From NCBI GenBank assembly GCA_000711775.1, contig ARYC01017801.1, positions 50,164 through 114,163 of the forward strand: a DNA stretch of 64,000 nucleotides. The letters run 5' to 3'. The position numbers were made by a program, and so were the translations under genes. Below the pieces are notes generated by a model. The model worked only from the letters and a program-made list of their open reading frames with translations, was not told the DNA's origin and made no database searches. This stretch comes from Oxytricha trifallax (lineage: Eukaryota; Ciliophora; Spirotrichea; Sporadotrichida; Oxytrichidae). Below are positions 43,195 to 53,313 of the stretch, piece by piece; the first letter of the stretch is position 1; every line of letters begins with the position of its first letter.

Positions 43195-44590
43195 ACTGCT
43201 TTTTTGACATACACTGTCTTAAACATTCTCTTCACTGATTGATAATATTCATGCCACTCTAATTGTTTAATCCTTAGGTCCAGCCAAACCATATCTGATA
43301 TATTTCAACTTGTAGTTGATCTTCATGTCAATTAATCTGTTCTCCCTAATTTACTTCGAGAACCTTGTGGAATTTCCAGCAAAATTTATCAAGTTACAGG
43401 TCTTAAGATGGCAGCTGTCCACAATTACTCTATGGATGTTGCAATAGTGGCTTATACCATAATTCACTATTGTCCTTCCCTCATTCAGGGCCATCATTGT
43501 ATCTATAACATTCTTCGTCAAAAATAGTTTCTTTCTTTTCAAGAGTACCTCCCCTTACTGTTTTATTATTTCTGGGGTTTTCTTTTTCGCAAATCTGTCC
43601 AAATCATTTTTAAACAGCTTCGTATTCTTCTGAACCAACTATTAAATGATGTCAGTGGTGATGGTGTCCTTTAGTTGGGTTAAATTTGTTAGTTAGTTGT
43701 TTGAAATGTTCCTAGATGTCTCAAATTTAATTCTCTTAAGTTGAATTTCCAATATTTTTATCTCTTGTATTTATACGAATTGAACTGTTCCTAGCGAGTA
43801 TATTTGTAAATAATTAATGATCTTATCTACGCCATCATTATCGTGTCACAAATTGTTGGATTATTCGATTTTGTTGGCCTTTGGTAAGACTCTGTTTTTT
43901 TTCCATATTTCTTTCCAAGTATTTTTTTTAAAGAATTGTTACGTAATGAGACAGATATTAAATATTAAGTCATAAGTATTTTGCCTCGTCCATCTTCTAA
44001 ATACCATCGATTTGAGTTATCTTTTGAAACTTCTGAGCATCACTTAGAAATACCATCTTTTCTTGTTAAGTTTTAAGTTGTGGATTTACTCAATATTCTT
44101 TAAGCTATAAATAACTCTTTTGAATTATTCGATGTGACTGATATTTATTAATATTTTATTAGCAAATGCTATCAACTTTCCTTGTTTTATTAATGAATAT
44201 AATTCTGGTTGTAAAAAGATAGCATCTTGTAAATATATGTTAAATAATATAGGTGATAGTCTGCTTCCCTAAGTTATTCCTTGTTCAGTTCTTATTTCCT
44301 CTCCTTCAAATTTAATCTTGTTTCTTTTGTATAAATCCTCTATTAACTTGACTATGATAGCGTCCTTCTCTAATTTAATTCTCCTTCTTAAATTATCGAT
44401 TATTTGTCTTTCCAGACAGAATCATAAGCTTTCTGAAGATCTACTAACAGATACGCTTCCCTCTTATTAATCTTTCTCCTTGACAATTTGATGTGCTCTA
44501 ACAATCTCATTAGGTTAATATGTGTACTTTTACTCTCCTTGAACCCATTCCAGTAATTTCTTGTTTGTAATAGATCACTTTTACTATCTT
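43195..44590 (-). mobile_element. LINE copy 2, 5'-truncated
   Basis: Minus strand. It starts within RT (NYWNGFKESKSTHINLMRLL, then REAYLLVDLQKAYDSVWKD), continues through GSRLSPILFNIYLQDAIFLQ and the region of FADD (here FANK, degenerate), and ends in the shared C-terminal domain (KKLFLTKNVIDTMMALNEGR, MVSYG-like ISHYCNIHR, HLKTCNLINFAGNSTRFSK, YHEYYQSVKRMFKTVYVKK). Compared with LINE copy 1 at 11.6-14.5 kb it lacks the endonuclease and has several shifts. 5' truncation is typical of target-primed retrotransposition. The catalytic DD looks lost, so it is dead. Confidence 0.82.
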
Positions 44591-44599
44591 AAATCTTAA

Positions 44600-44835
44600 A
44601 ATTGATAATTATTGGTTGAAAATAAATATTATTAGGCTAAAATCAAATATACTCAACCTGATTGGATTATTATATAGAGACATATAATCTAACTAATAGC
44701 TTTAATAAATAGTCCAAACATTAAAATTATTCGCAAATATTAATTAATTTTTAATTGTATTGTTTTTAACCCCAATCTTCGTGTTTTAATTGGTCAATAG
44801 GGTATAATCAGTGAAGTCAGGTTAAATATACTTTA
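44600..44835. repeat. Diverged copy of the 243-bp TA-flanked element
   Basis: TTAGGCTAAAATCAAAT..., CTGATTGGATTA..., AATAGTCCAAACATTA and TTTTTAACCCCAATCTTCGTG align in order with the element at 52733-52975 (GGCTAAAATCAAATTAACAC, CTGATTGGATTAG, TAGCCCAAACATTATAAT, CATAACCCCAATTTTCATG). The ends are worn: the right end TTAATTGGTCAATAGGGTAT recalls AATTGATATATGGGGTTT. Confidence 0.65.
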
Positions 44836-44849
44836 AAAAAAAAACTCAT

Positions 44850-45070
44850 TAACATTTAAGACAAAAAAAAGACCTTGACACGTTATATAAGGACACTCAA
44901 ACCATCAGTGACGTAACTACAAACCTGAATAGCCTTTTCTAGAAAAATAGAGAAAATGAAAGAACTACTCTCACCAACCAAACACAATAATTCAAAAACT
45001 GCCTGGAATGTTAAAGTTAATTAGAAACTTAAGCTAAACTCTCAAGAAACACCCCAAAAAGAAAATTTAT
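44850..45070 (+). CDS. Coiled-coil coding fragment
   Basis: The plus-strand frame reads KDLDTLYKDTQTISDVTTNL, NSLFQKNRENERTTLTNQTQ and CLECQSQLETQAKLSRNTPK, a polar coiled-coil pattern, preceded by a run of nine A and followed by AT-rich DNA. It directly abuts the worn 243-bp-type element, and may be the continuation of a gene interrupted by it. No start or stop. Confidence 0.4.
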
Positions 45071-45780
45071 TATTGATATAATTAAATTAAATTATATTTA
45101 AGAATAATACTTTCAATAAAGTTAGTATAAATGTTGTCGAAAATCTTTTTAGTTAATGAAAATAGATAAAATTATTAAATATGAGTAATGGCTATTTAAG
45201 CTCGAATTTGACATTTTAATTTGATAGATAAGAATTTAATACTATTAATAGCTAAATATTAAAAAAAAAAGATAATAATTTCTAAATTTGCAAGATTTAA
45301 AGATTTGAGGTCTGGAATATTAACGAAATAAATTTGCACAAAAATTATGTGTATAATGATAATATCAATTATTTCATATTCATTCTTGAATAAAATATCG
45401 CATTACGGTTTTTATTATTTAAATTATACATATTCAGATATCTTTTTAAAAATCTTAAGTATTCTAGTTCTAAAACTGGAATTTCAGTTGTTGATCTTAC
45501 GCATTTCCAAAATCTATAATACAAGAATGAATCTTAAACATCCAAAAACTCAAGATTAATTCCAGATCTTTAATGGAAATCCCTACATTTTGGTAAAATA
45601 ATAATCACAATATTTTATATCCTTAGATTAAGATATAAATGACATGGTATTGTATAGTAAGCAAAAATATAGATTGTATAAAAGTTAGATTAATGAAGGC
45701 AAAATTTGTTTTAACTTTAATAATTTTATTATTTCATCACTAATTTTAGTCATTTCTTCTTATTATTATTATTATTTCAG
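45071..45780. other. AT-rich spacer
   Basis: No supportable gene; the plus-strand frame at 45347-45559 has only I/L/Y/K/S-rich AT composition. Confidence 0.3.
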
Positions 45781-45784
45781 TATA

Positions 45785-47265
45785 AAAAGGTAATAATAAT
45801 AATAAAAATAATTTGATGACATTGAGGTCTCTGAGGGACCCCGATCTTATATATATGTTAAATATATGTAAGGGACAAGCCCTTTTAAATTAAGTTTTTG
45901 TCTCTATTCAGATTAGTTGTCATAAACATCTCATCCCTTTGTAATAGACATGTATGTTTTCGAATATATCTGGATCTTGCCTTTCTTTGAAGTTTTTCAG
46001 GTTTATTACTGCTTTTTTCGCCATTCTCAGCAGTTATTAGTCCACTTTTTCACTCATTGTTCTTACTCCTAATCTTAGTTTAAGTTCTTCTGTGAGGGTT
46101 TGAATTGCTTCTAGTATGTCTTCTTAATCGATTTGGGGTCGATTCTATTAGGATTGGATATTTTTCAGAGCATTAGTAATATCAATACCTGTGTGTTTTG
46201 TTGAAATAAGTGTTGTGACTCGAAGTATGCTGGAGAGTTTCTCTATCCTGTCCTCATATAGTTTTGGGAAGGATTGTTTCTTATCCCATGCACATATATG
46301 ATCTGCTAATTAGCAAGCTTCTAGGATTAGGGAAGCCAATATTTGAAATGTTGTTACCTATCTTGTTGATATAGCTCTGTTTGAGGTTACTATAAGTGAC
46401 GCTGGCAATTTTTATTTTGAGCATATTATCTTCAAACTCTTTATTCAAAATTTCTGTCACTAAGGGTAAGTTCATGAGTGAGGTAACTGGCTAACCTATA
46501 ACTATTTGTAGTAATTGAGATTAGTAATTTTGAGCTAGATTTGAATATAAACAATTTTATCATAGATTGTGTGAGTGATTCCCTTGTTATATAATTATGG
46601 TCTATTTTTATGGTTAGAGTACTTTACCATGTTTGAAGTTAAATGTCTCTGAAATCTTTTGGTTGTTTACTATTATTTATGATAGTATTTAGGCTAGATT
46701 TCTAGATTTAGGGAGAAGGGTGTTTAATGGTTATCTCTTTGACTGTAATTTGCCTCAGATTAAGCAGGTATTTTTCAAGTCTCTGTCTATTGGATTCGAT
46801 GACATCATGGTGAAACACGTCAATAAATGTTCGGTGTTCTTCTTAAGTAAAGTCAATTGCTGTAGCTACCATATTGTTAGTTAACTATTCAAAATCTGAT
46901 CGGAATTTTCTGGTCAAAATCTTATCTTCTTTAATTTGGTATTAACTATCATATCGATCTAGTACGTATTAGAAGTCTTTCCTAATGTAGAAGGATTCAC
47001 TCTTAAAGATGTCTTGTATGATCTATGATAAATCTTGGATTGTTTTTCAGATGTTAAAGTCTACAAGCTTACTAATCTTGAGACTGTTAATTTTTCCCCT
47101 CTGGAAAATAAGTTATAGCATTTCTCTCTGGGTGCTATAATTTAGTGCTGAGATTTTTTTTATACTGTCCTTATGAAATACAGACACAGTAAACTTTTTG
47201 AAGGAGTTCTACTTGATTTGTATTTAGTAAAACCCATATATTCATATTGTTCCTTAGATTTCTGA
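45785..47265 (-). CDS. Novel protein of about 430 codons, single-ORF unit with retroposon-like 3' end
   Basis: Read from about 47226 to TGA 45920-45922. Blocks: KKFTVSVFHKDSIKKISALN, an in-frame TGA near 47050, then DIFKSESFYIRKDFQYVLDR, KILTRKFRSDFEQLTNNMVA, FTQEEHRTFIDVFHHDVIES, LEKYLLNLRQITVKEITIKH; a slip near 46480, then LPLVTEILNKEFEDNMLKIK, NISNIGFPNPRSLLISRSY; a slip near 46270, then LYEDRIEKLSSILRVTTLIS, LTEELKLRLGVRTMSEKVDQ and KERQDPDIFENIHVYYKGMR. It is mostly helical and charged. The 3' part (45785-45919) has GGGGTCCCTCAGAGACCTC and a TTATTATTATTATTACC tail, as after the 37-kb ORF, although the proteins are not alike. No family recognised; the coordinates include the 3' flank. 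Confidence 0.55.
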
Positions 47266-47269
47266 AGAG

Positions 47270-48426
47270 ATGACCTAACTTTGCTTACTTTATAAACTTA
47301 TTTTCTTAAGTTTTAAGAAGTTAAAAAATGTGTGGTCTAAGTGTGTCAATTTTATACATTTTTAGGAATTAACCTTAGGTTTCACGTAAGGTATTTTCTA
47401 ATTAATAACTTATTTAGAATAATAGTATAAAAAGGTATACGGTTTATCTATTGAACTAGTCTGCAAAATGAGAATAAATCATAATATATTTAGAAGAAGA
47501 TGAAAGATTTAAAATAAAAAACCTATTAAAAGTAAGTAAAAAATCAGGTAAATAATTGTAAAATAAACACTTGAATTCCAGAAGATGAGAGAGTAAAATT
47601 AAGATTAATTTTACTCTCTAAAAAGTTTCTTTATTAAATTCAGAATGTTGAGCTTTTTGATGAGTAAAACTGTTCTTAAATGATGGGAAAAATTGAATAA
47701 TAAATTTAGAATTTAAAAATTTTAACGCATGAGCAACTAATGAATTCATTTCCTTAACTAATTGGGTCTCACAAATTTATTAACTTTTAAATTAATTTTT
47801 TATTCAAAGACCTAATAATTTTAACTTATTATTTTTACAATTTTTTATATTTTTCGATCAATTCTTTTTAAAAATCATCTTTAAAACTTTTTATTATCTA
47901 ATTCATTTGTGTAATTAGAAATATATAATTCATAATATTTCTTTTTTAAACTGAATATTTATGTCAAGAATATTTTTAGATTTCTAAAATATAATCTCTA
48001 ACTAAATTATCATAAAGTGATAACGTTTGATAATTAAAAATTATCTTTGAAGTTTCCAAAATATAACTATAAAATTATAATGACAGCATTTGGGATTTAA
48101 TTACAATAAGATTTATGACTTTGATAAATAATTGGCATTAGTTTTTAGAGTTTAAACTTATCCTTCAAAAATTTTGGTATAGTTTTCTTAACAACTGATT
48201 AAAAAATAGAAATTTATATATATATAATTAAGCAATAATTATGATGCTTCTACATAGTCTTAATTATACTTAGAAAGACTATTTATTCAATATTCATTAA
48301 ATTAAATCCTTCTAATTATGAACTTGCTTAAATTATTGTCTTCATAATCATTAACTCGTTTGAAATATTGTAAATAAATATTAAACTTAATGAGTAGACA
48401 ATCAACGACTAATAATTCAAAGAAGC
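47270..48426. other. AT-rich spacer
   Basis: One small inverted repeat TTTTACTCTC... (GAGAGTAAAATTAAGATTAATTTTACTCTC at 47588-47619, a perfect hairpin with a short loop). Otherwise low-complexity A+T with no supported gene. Confidence 0.35.
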
Positions 48427-49175
48427 TCAAGGGCAATAGTAAATAAATGGGTTATTTAAGCTTTTAAGCTATATATTAATGCTATTATTTGAAAAATTAC
48501 TTGATAAATACAAGAAATCATGTAACAAAATAAAAGATTTTATAATATTTTATGAAGCAAAATATTGGTAGTAAATACTTTAATTAATTGAAACATAATG
48601 AACAAAATAATTTTTGTACAAGCCTAATTAATATTTACAGTAATTGATTGATTTTTAACATTCAATTATTAAGAAAGTGATAATGATTTTAATGCTCCAA
48701 AGAAAGAAAAAATCCAAGTAATTAAATTCGTAAATTAACTTAAAGTCAAACTAATTAGAAATGGAAGTAAATTTTTAAGGATAAACCGATTTAAATATAA
48801 GTTTATTAAAATAAGGGTAGCAGATTAGTGGATCGCTTAGACAAGGGAAATTAAAAAAAAGATCAAATTTTAAAATAGAGCTCTCTATTATATAATAATC
48901 AGTTTTAAAATTTGCATCTTAATGCATATTAAAGAGAGTCATAAATTAATTAAAAAATGGATTAGGTTTTTTTTGGAATATTTATACTCTTTTCTTAAAT
49001 TATTGTTGGTTTGAATCAACATCACTCTTCTCTATGGATTATAAAGTTGCTCTAGAACCAGAATTAGGTTTCTGACTGATTGACTAAAAGTAAATATCTA
49101 GCTGCTCTTGTCCTTGATAGTCATGCTGATCAAAGTTCGCAGCACTCTCTTTCTAACTGTTTGTCGTTAACTTTA
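48427..49175 (-). CDS. Possible gene; strongest coding signal at 48930-49170
   Basis: A frame of about 233 codons runs on the minus strand from 49128 to TGA 48427-48429. The first part is convincing: KVNDKQLERECCE, a slip, then FDQHDYQGQEQLDIYFQSIS, QKPNSGSRATLQSIEKSDVD and NQQQFKKRVQIFQKKPNPFF. From about 48920 on it becomes AT-rich (F/I/K/L/N/Y) and is probably IES or spacer. So I read one MDS (about 48925-49175). No family. Confidence 0.42.
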
Positions 49176-49280
49176 TAATTATGCAAATTTTAAAACTAGG
49201 GGCAGCAGATTATTTAATAAATTAAACTTTAACTTTAATCGTTAGGCCTTAATTAAAATTTGAACTAGTTTGAATGATTA

Positions 49281-50723
49281 TCAAACATTATTATATAAAC
49301 ATATCCTAACTAGAATAAGATTGAGGAAATAATAACAGTAGATTATATTTTGAGTACAACTAACGCCTTGAAAGATATGCATGATTTATTATTAGTTATA
49401 GTATCCGAGTTCTTAGAAACCAATATTTACGAAGATTTATTAAAATATCTATGCAACATAATAGTGTAGATTAGTTGGAATAAAATGTTAATAAAAGTAA
49501 ATATAATTTATCAATAAATATACAAAGGTATTTAAGAAGTTCAAGAGGCCTTTAGATATTACCTAATGACATTAAAAAAGCAGCCCAAATTTAAATATAG
49601 CATCATAATAGCACTTAACTGTGAATGACAAAAGTTATTTTAAATAAATATAAAGTTAAGATTAATATAAAGTTGATGAAACCTAAAATGAGATAAGACA
49701 ATTACAAGAGAAAATTAAAATTAAAACAGCAAGCAACAGTAACATAAAAGTCTAAAAATTAATTGATAACCTTACCACATAAAGCATTAGAATTAAAGTT
49801 TAGCATGTCAACAAGAATTTAAACTTTTGAGAGGATAATTAATGTGATTAATAATTAAATAATTTAAAATTGATTCTAAAAATTATAAATTCATCAAAAC
49901 TTAAGTAACTTTTTGGGTAAAAGTAAAATAATAAGCAGTTTGTTTATTCTTTACTTCCACAAAATGGGGCTAATAATCCTTAAATTGATTCAAAATATTT
50001 TGGGACTTACAACGACATACTAAAGGTTAATTGAATGATGGTCTATCAGTAATAAAGTGATAGTTTAAATGAGAAGATGCCCTTGAAAGTCAATAATTTT
50101 TTTCAATGTATTTGTAATATTATTATAAAACTAAACGCTTGATTCATTTGAGTTTTACTCACTAAAAACTTACTAAATATCTTTCATAAAAGTTCCAGAT
50201 AAGAGGATTAGTGTCTCAAATCTTGATAAAATCTACAGGACCAAAAAAGTTATTTACAAAGTACTATATATTTGTATACTATATAAGTCAAAGACAAAAA
50301 CAAATTCTGGAAGGAGAATAGTCCACTACAATGTATTTTGAGGTGCTCTATAACATCAAGGAAAATTTATTTATGTTAATGAGATAATTTAAAGCAATAA
50401 TTTCAATAAAATTAGAATGGAAGAGAAGGGAAAATTAAAGAGCGTAAAGTAGAAGGTCAAAACTACTAACGATAGCAGTAGTCGTGAGGGTCAGTAATGA
50501 ACTCGGCATAGAAGATAAAATTTAAATATACGATTCTATAAAGACAACTGACAGATTATTTAAGATAAATTATAGTTAGATATAAAAAGGATAAGTCATT
50601 TAATTTTTTGAGAAATTCACAGTTGCATTCGACAGTCAAATAATGATAAATAATTTTGAAAATTAGATGAATGTAGAAATTATTACCATTTTGTTGAATA
50701 CTTATTTAATTAATAAAAATTGA
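49281..50723 (+). CDS. Unrecognised gene of about 480 codons, with slips
   Basis: Opens after TGA near 49278 and ends TGA 50721-50723. Blocks in order: KIEEIITVDYILSTTNALKD, MHDLLLVIVSEFLETNIYED, YKGIQEVQEAFRYYLMTLKK; then HKALELKFSMSTRIQTFERI; QFVYSLLPQNGANNPQIDSK and YFGTYNDILKV; SDSLNEKMPLKVNNFFQC; and from 50330 VLYNIKENLFMLMR, LLTIAVVVRVSNELGIEDKI, YDSIKTTDRLFKINYSQIQ and FFEKFTVAFDSQIMINNFEN. At least four one-base shifts or small gaps separate the blocks. It converges with the acidic-repeat copy E. No family recognised. Confidence 0.48.
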
Positions 50724-50744
50724 AATGTATATAAATACGTTTCA

Positions 50745-50880
50745 TTTTTATTTTCCTCATCGTCATCATCTTCATCATATATATCTTATTATTCTTCTAA
50801 GTCCCATATCTCTGCTAATTCATACAAAGCACCAGTCAACTGGCCCCTGTAGTTTTACCAGACAGGATTATTAAAAAATA
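50745..50880 (-). repeat. Dispersed coding repeat with acidic tail, copy E
   Basis: Minus strand reads PVWQNYRGQLTGALYELAEI then WDLEEQQDIYDEDDDDEEN. The CCTGTCTGGTAAAACTAC block corresponds to CCTACCTGGTAAGACAAC of copy A, and the acidic tail to its DLDDENDDEDED. It is the best preserved version of the W..N.RGQLTGA motif. Confidence 0.5.
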
Positions 50881-51314
50881 AAATTAAAAAATATATTTTT
50901 GCGTTTACTACATTTTATTTAATTGTATTAGCTCCATCTGCTTTTGATTACTAAATATTCTTATTATTATTAAAAGTTGTTTGTGTTTATGAATATATTT
51001 TACATATTTATTAATAATGAATAACAGACTAGAGTTTAGAAATGGATGGCAATGATTATATAATCGATATTCATCTGAGTATTAACATATCGATGAAGTT
51101 GTCGCATAAGTAAAATATAAAAATAGATTAATAGTAAAGCTTCATTCTGACCATAATTTGAAAAAATATTTTTTAACAATATTGGGACAAAAATTATTTG
51201 AAAAATTATTCGTAGTCATGAAATAAAGAAAATCAAATTTTTTGGATAGATAATTACTAAAAGGTAAATTAATATGCATAATACTCCTTTAAGATATATA
51301 AACTGCAACATAAT

Positions 51315-53306
51315 TCATTTCTCAGTTTGGATGCCATTACCTTTCTCCTATACAGCTGCTTCCTCCTCATTCAACCTGTTGGATTACTCATCCTTGTTCA
51401 CTTTGCTTGTTCCCTCTTCTTCTCCAGCCTCCTATTCTTCCACAATCATCTCTTCTGAGAATTTGTTTGGGTCAAGCTAACATCATGCTCTGGATAAGAT
51501 TTGGCTCTGCTTATCCTCCTATTCTAGGTTCACTCCCTCCATTCCCTTTTCTCTGCTGAGAGCAATTGAAGCTTTCTACTCCTCCTATCTTCTGCACTAA
51601 TCTTGGTGTTCTTGTTGGTAAACCAGTTCCATTTTGTTGCCATTCTCAAGAACCCATTCATCCGATGTATCAACATGTGACTTCATGTATGTTGTTCCGG
51701 TACCTTTCTCCTCACCTGCTAATATCCATAGGTCTCCATTCCTCTACTCAGCCACTAGTTCCGTTTCCTCTGCATTCACTGTGACTCATGATTTTCCAAT
51801 CTCTATTTTCATGTGACCCACTTCTAGATTGAATGCTCGGTAGTACCTTTACATGCTCATCCAATCCTTGAAGAATATCTGGAAGATTGGTTCTTCTTGC
51901 AGCTCGGGTTCTAGATGGTTTGCCATGAGTATTGCCAATAAACAACAATTCTCCGGATCAGCTACCTAGTTGATTTCGGGTTTACAAGTGATTTTGTTCA
52001 CTGTGAATTCATTTCCCACCGTCCCCTCTATGAGTTGGTTGATTTAGTATTAGTACTTTTGGATAACTGCTATGCCCCCTACCACTTTTCTTGAGTCGTA
52101 CATCTCCAGTTCTCTCATATTCTCTGTAACCCTTAGAATCACCCAGTTTTCCCTGCATTTCTTGATACTGCCTTGACAGCTTACTGGAATAAGAATGCTT
52201 TTGATTTCTCCTGAATCTCTCCAATATCTGCTATTTTCATGCTTCCAATTAGTTGTCCCCACGCATTTCTCAATTAATTGAATTCCTTTGTCATCCACAA
52301 CAATAGGTAGAAGAATTAGGTGTGCTGTTTTTCTTCTTTTATTTGTGACTCTTCTATTTATTTCAGGCACACCTCCATTTTGGTTTCGTTGATATGTCCT
52401 CCTGGTGGTATGTCATCATGTTGCCATTCCTCGTTAATTTCTCTCCAGTGCTCTTGCTGTTTCTCTGTCCTCAGTTCCCACTCTCTCGCACCATAGTGTC
52501 TGGCATTCTCTTAGTCTGTGAATCTGTATACTAGCGCTTTCTCCATCAGACTTCTCGTACTAGGGCAGCAAACTATGGTAACCATTCTTGTAGTCATCGC
52601 GGACGATCCTTTCTTCGCAAGTATGATTTTGTCAAATCCTTGACAAGTGACTCCAGCTAAGTCAATTGGTAGTTTGATTTTCGTTTAGTCTGCTTGGAAG
52701 CATGGAGATCCGTCCATGTGCACATCGAATTAAAACCCCATTGATCAATTAAGAAGCGAGGATAGGAGTTAAGAACAATTAGATTAAAATTTAATTAATA
52801 ATTAGGCTAAAATCAAATTAACACACCCTGATTGGATTAGTTTATAAGGACAATTAATCGAGCCAATAGTTTTAATAATTAGCCCAAACATTATAATTAT
52901 ACGCCAATAATAATTAATTCTTAATTTAATTGTTCATAACCCCAATTTTCATGTCTTAATTGATATATGGGGTTTTATGTCCTTTTTAGTTGTGTCCCAT
53001 ATAGCTTCTTGCTGGAATTAGATTATCCAATCTTCAGATCTTCAGTCAGCTCTTGAAACTCATTTGTTTGTTCAACGGAACTTCTGAATGTTTATTTTAT
53101 CTGATCTCTAAGACTTCCTGGTCCTTACTTCTGTCTCTGTGCATATATCTCACCTCTTTTACCTTTTGCCAAAACTCGGCTTTACTTTATCCCTTTTGGT
53201 ATCTTTAGTTCCTATTGTCCCCATCCTGGTTTGAGTGATATTTATGTTGCTGTGATTTGCTTTTATTTTCTTCCATCTGGTTGATCTTCCTTTAATTTCG
53301 CAATTA
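51315..53306 (-). CDS. Large GC-rich unrecognised gene, interrupted by a 243-bp TA-flanked element
   Basis: Read from 53306 to TGA 51315-51317. The N-terminal part is basic (KEDQPDGRKQKQITATQISL, KPGWGQQELKIPKGIKQSRV, AKGKRGEIYAQRQKQGPGSL), then SVEQTNEFQELTEDLKIGQS. After collapse of the element (52733-52975) to one TA the frame continues FDVHMDGSPCFQADQTKIKL, PIDLAGVTCQGFDKIILAKK, SLMEKALVYRFTDQENARHY, EWELRTEKQQEHWREINEEW. Slips near 52370 and 52050 lead to LLPIVVDDKGIQLIEKCVGT, INQLIEGTVGNEFTVNKITC, ADPENCCLLAILMANHLEPE, and a Glu-rich C-terminus (SEEMIVEEQEAGEEEGTSKV). GC is near 40%, far above the flanks. The palindrome at 53314 cuts off anything upstream. No family recognised; it could be a host gene or a large element gene. 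Plus-strand frames at 51274-51816 are shadows. Confidence 0.6.
52733..52975. mobile_element. 243-bp TA-flanked element with AAACCCCAT termini
   Basis: Starts AAACCCCATTGATCAATTAA and ends TTAATTGATATATGGGGTTT, flanked by TA (52731-52732, 52976-52977). The arms remain partly complementary inward (GGAGTTAAGAACAATTAGATT versus the right arm). Diverged relatives are at 44600-44835 and 42225-42290. It interrupts the minus-strand gene: with the element collapsed to one TA, ...QLKRT|QFDVHMDG... reads through in phase, with the TA becoming part of a TAA Gln codon. C4A3-type ends recall TBEs but the TA target does not. Confidence 0.8.
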
Positions 53307-53313
53307 ATTATTA

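Noticed and set aside
51274..51816. Plus-strand Ser/Pro/Leu-rich ORFs
   Set aside because: They are antisense to the longer minus-strand gene, which is coherent across 2 kb and ends at TGA.
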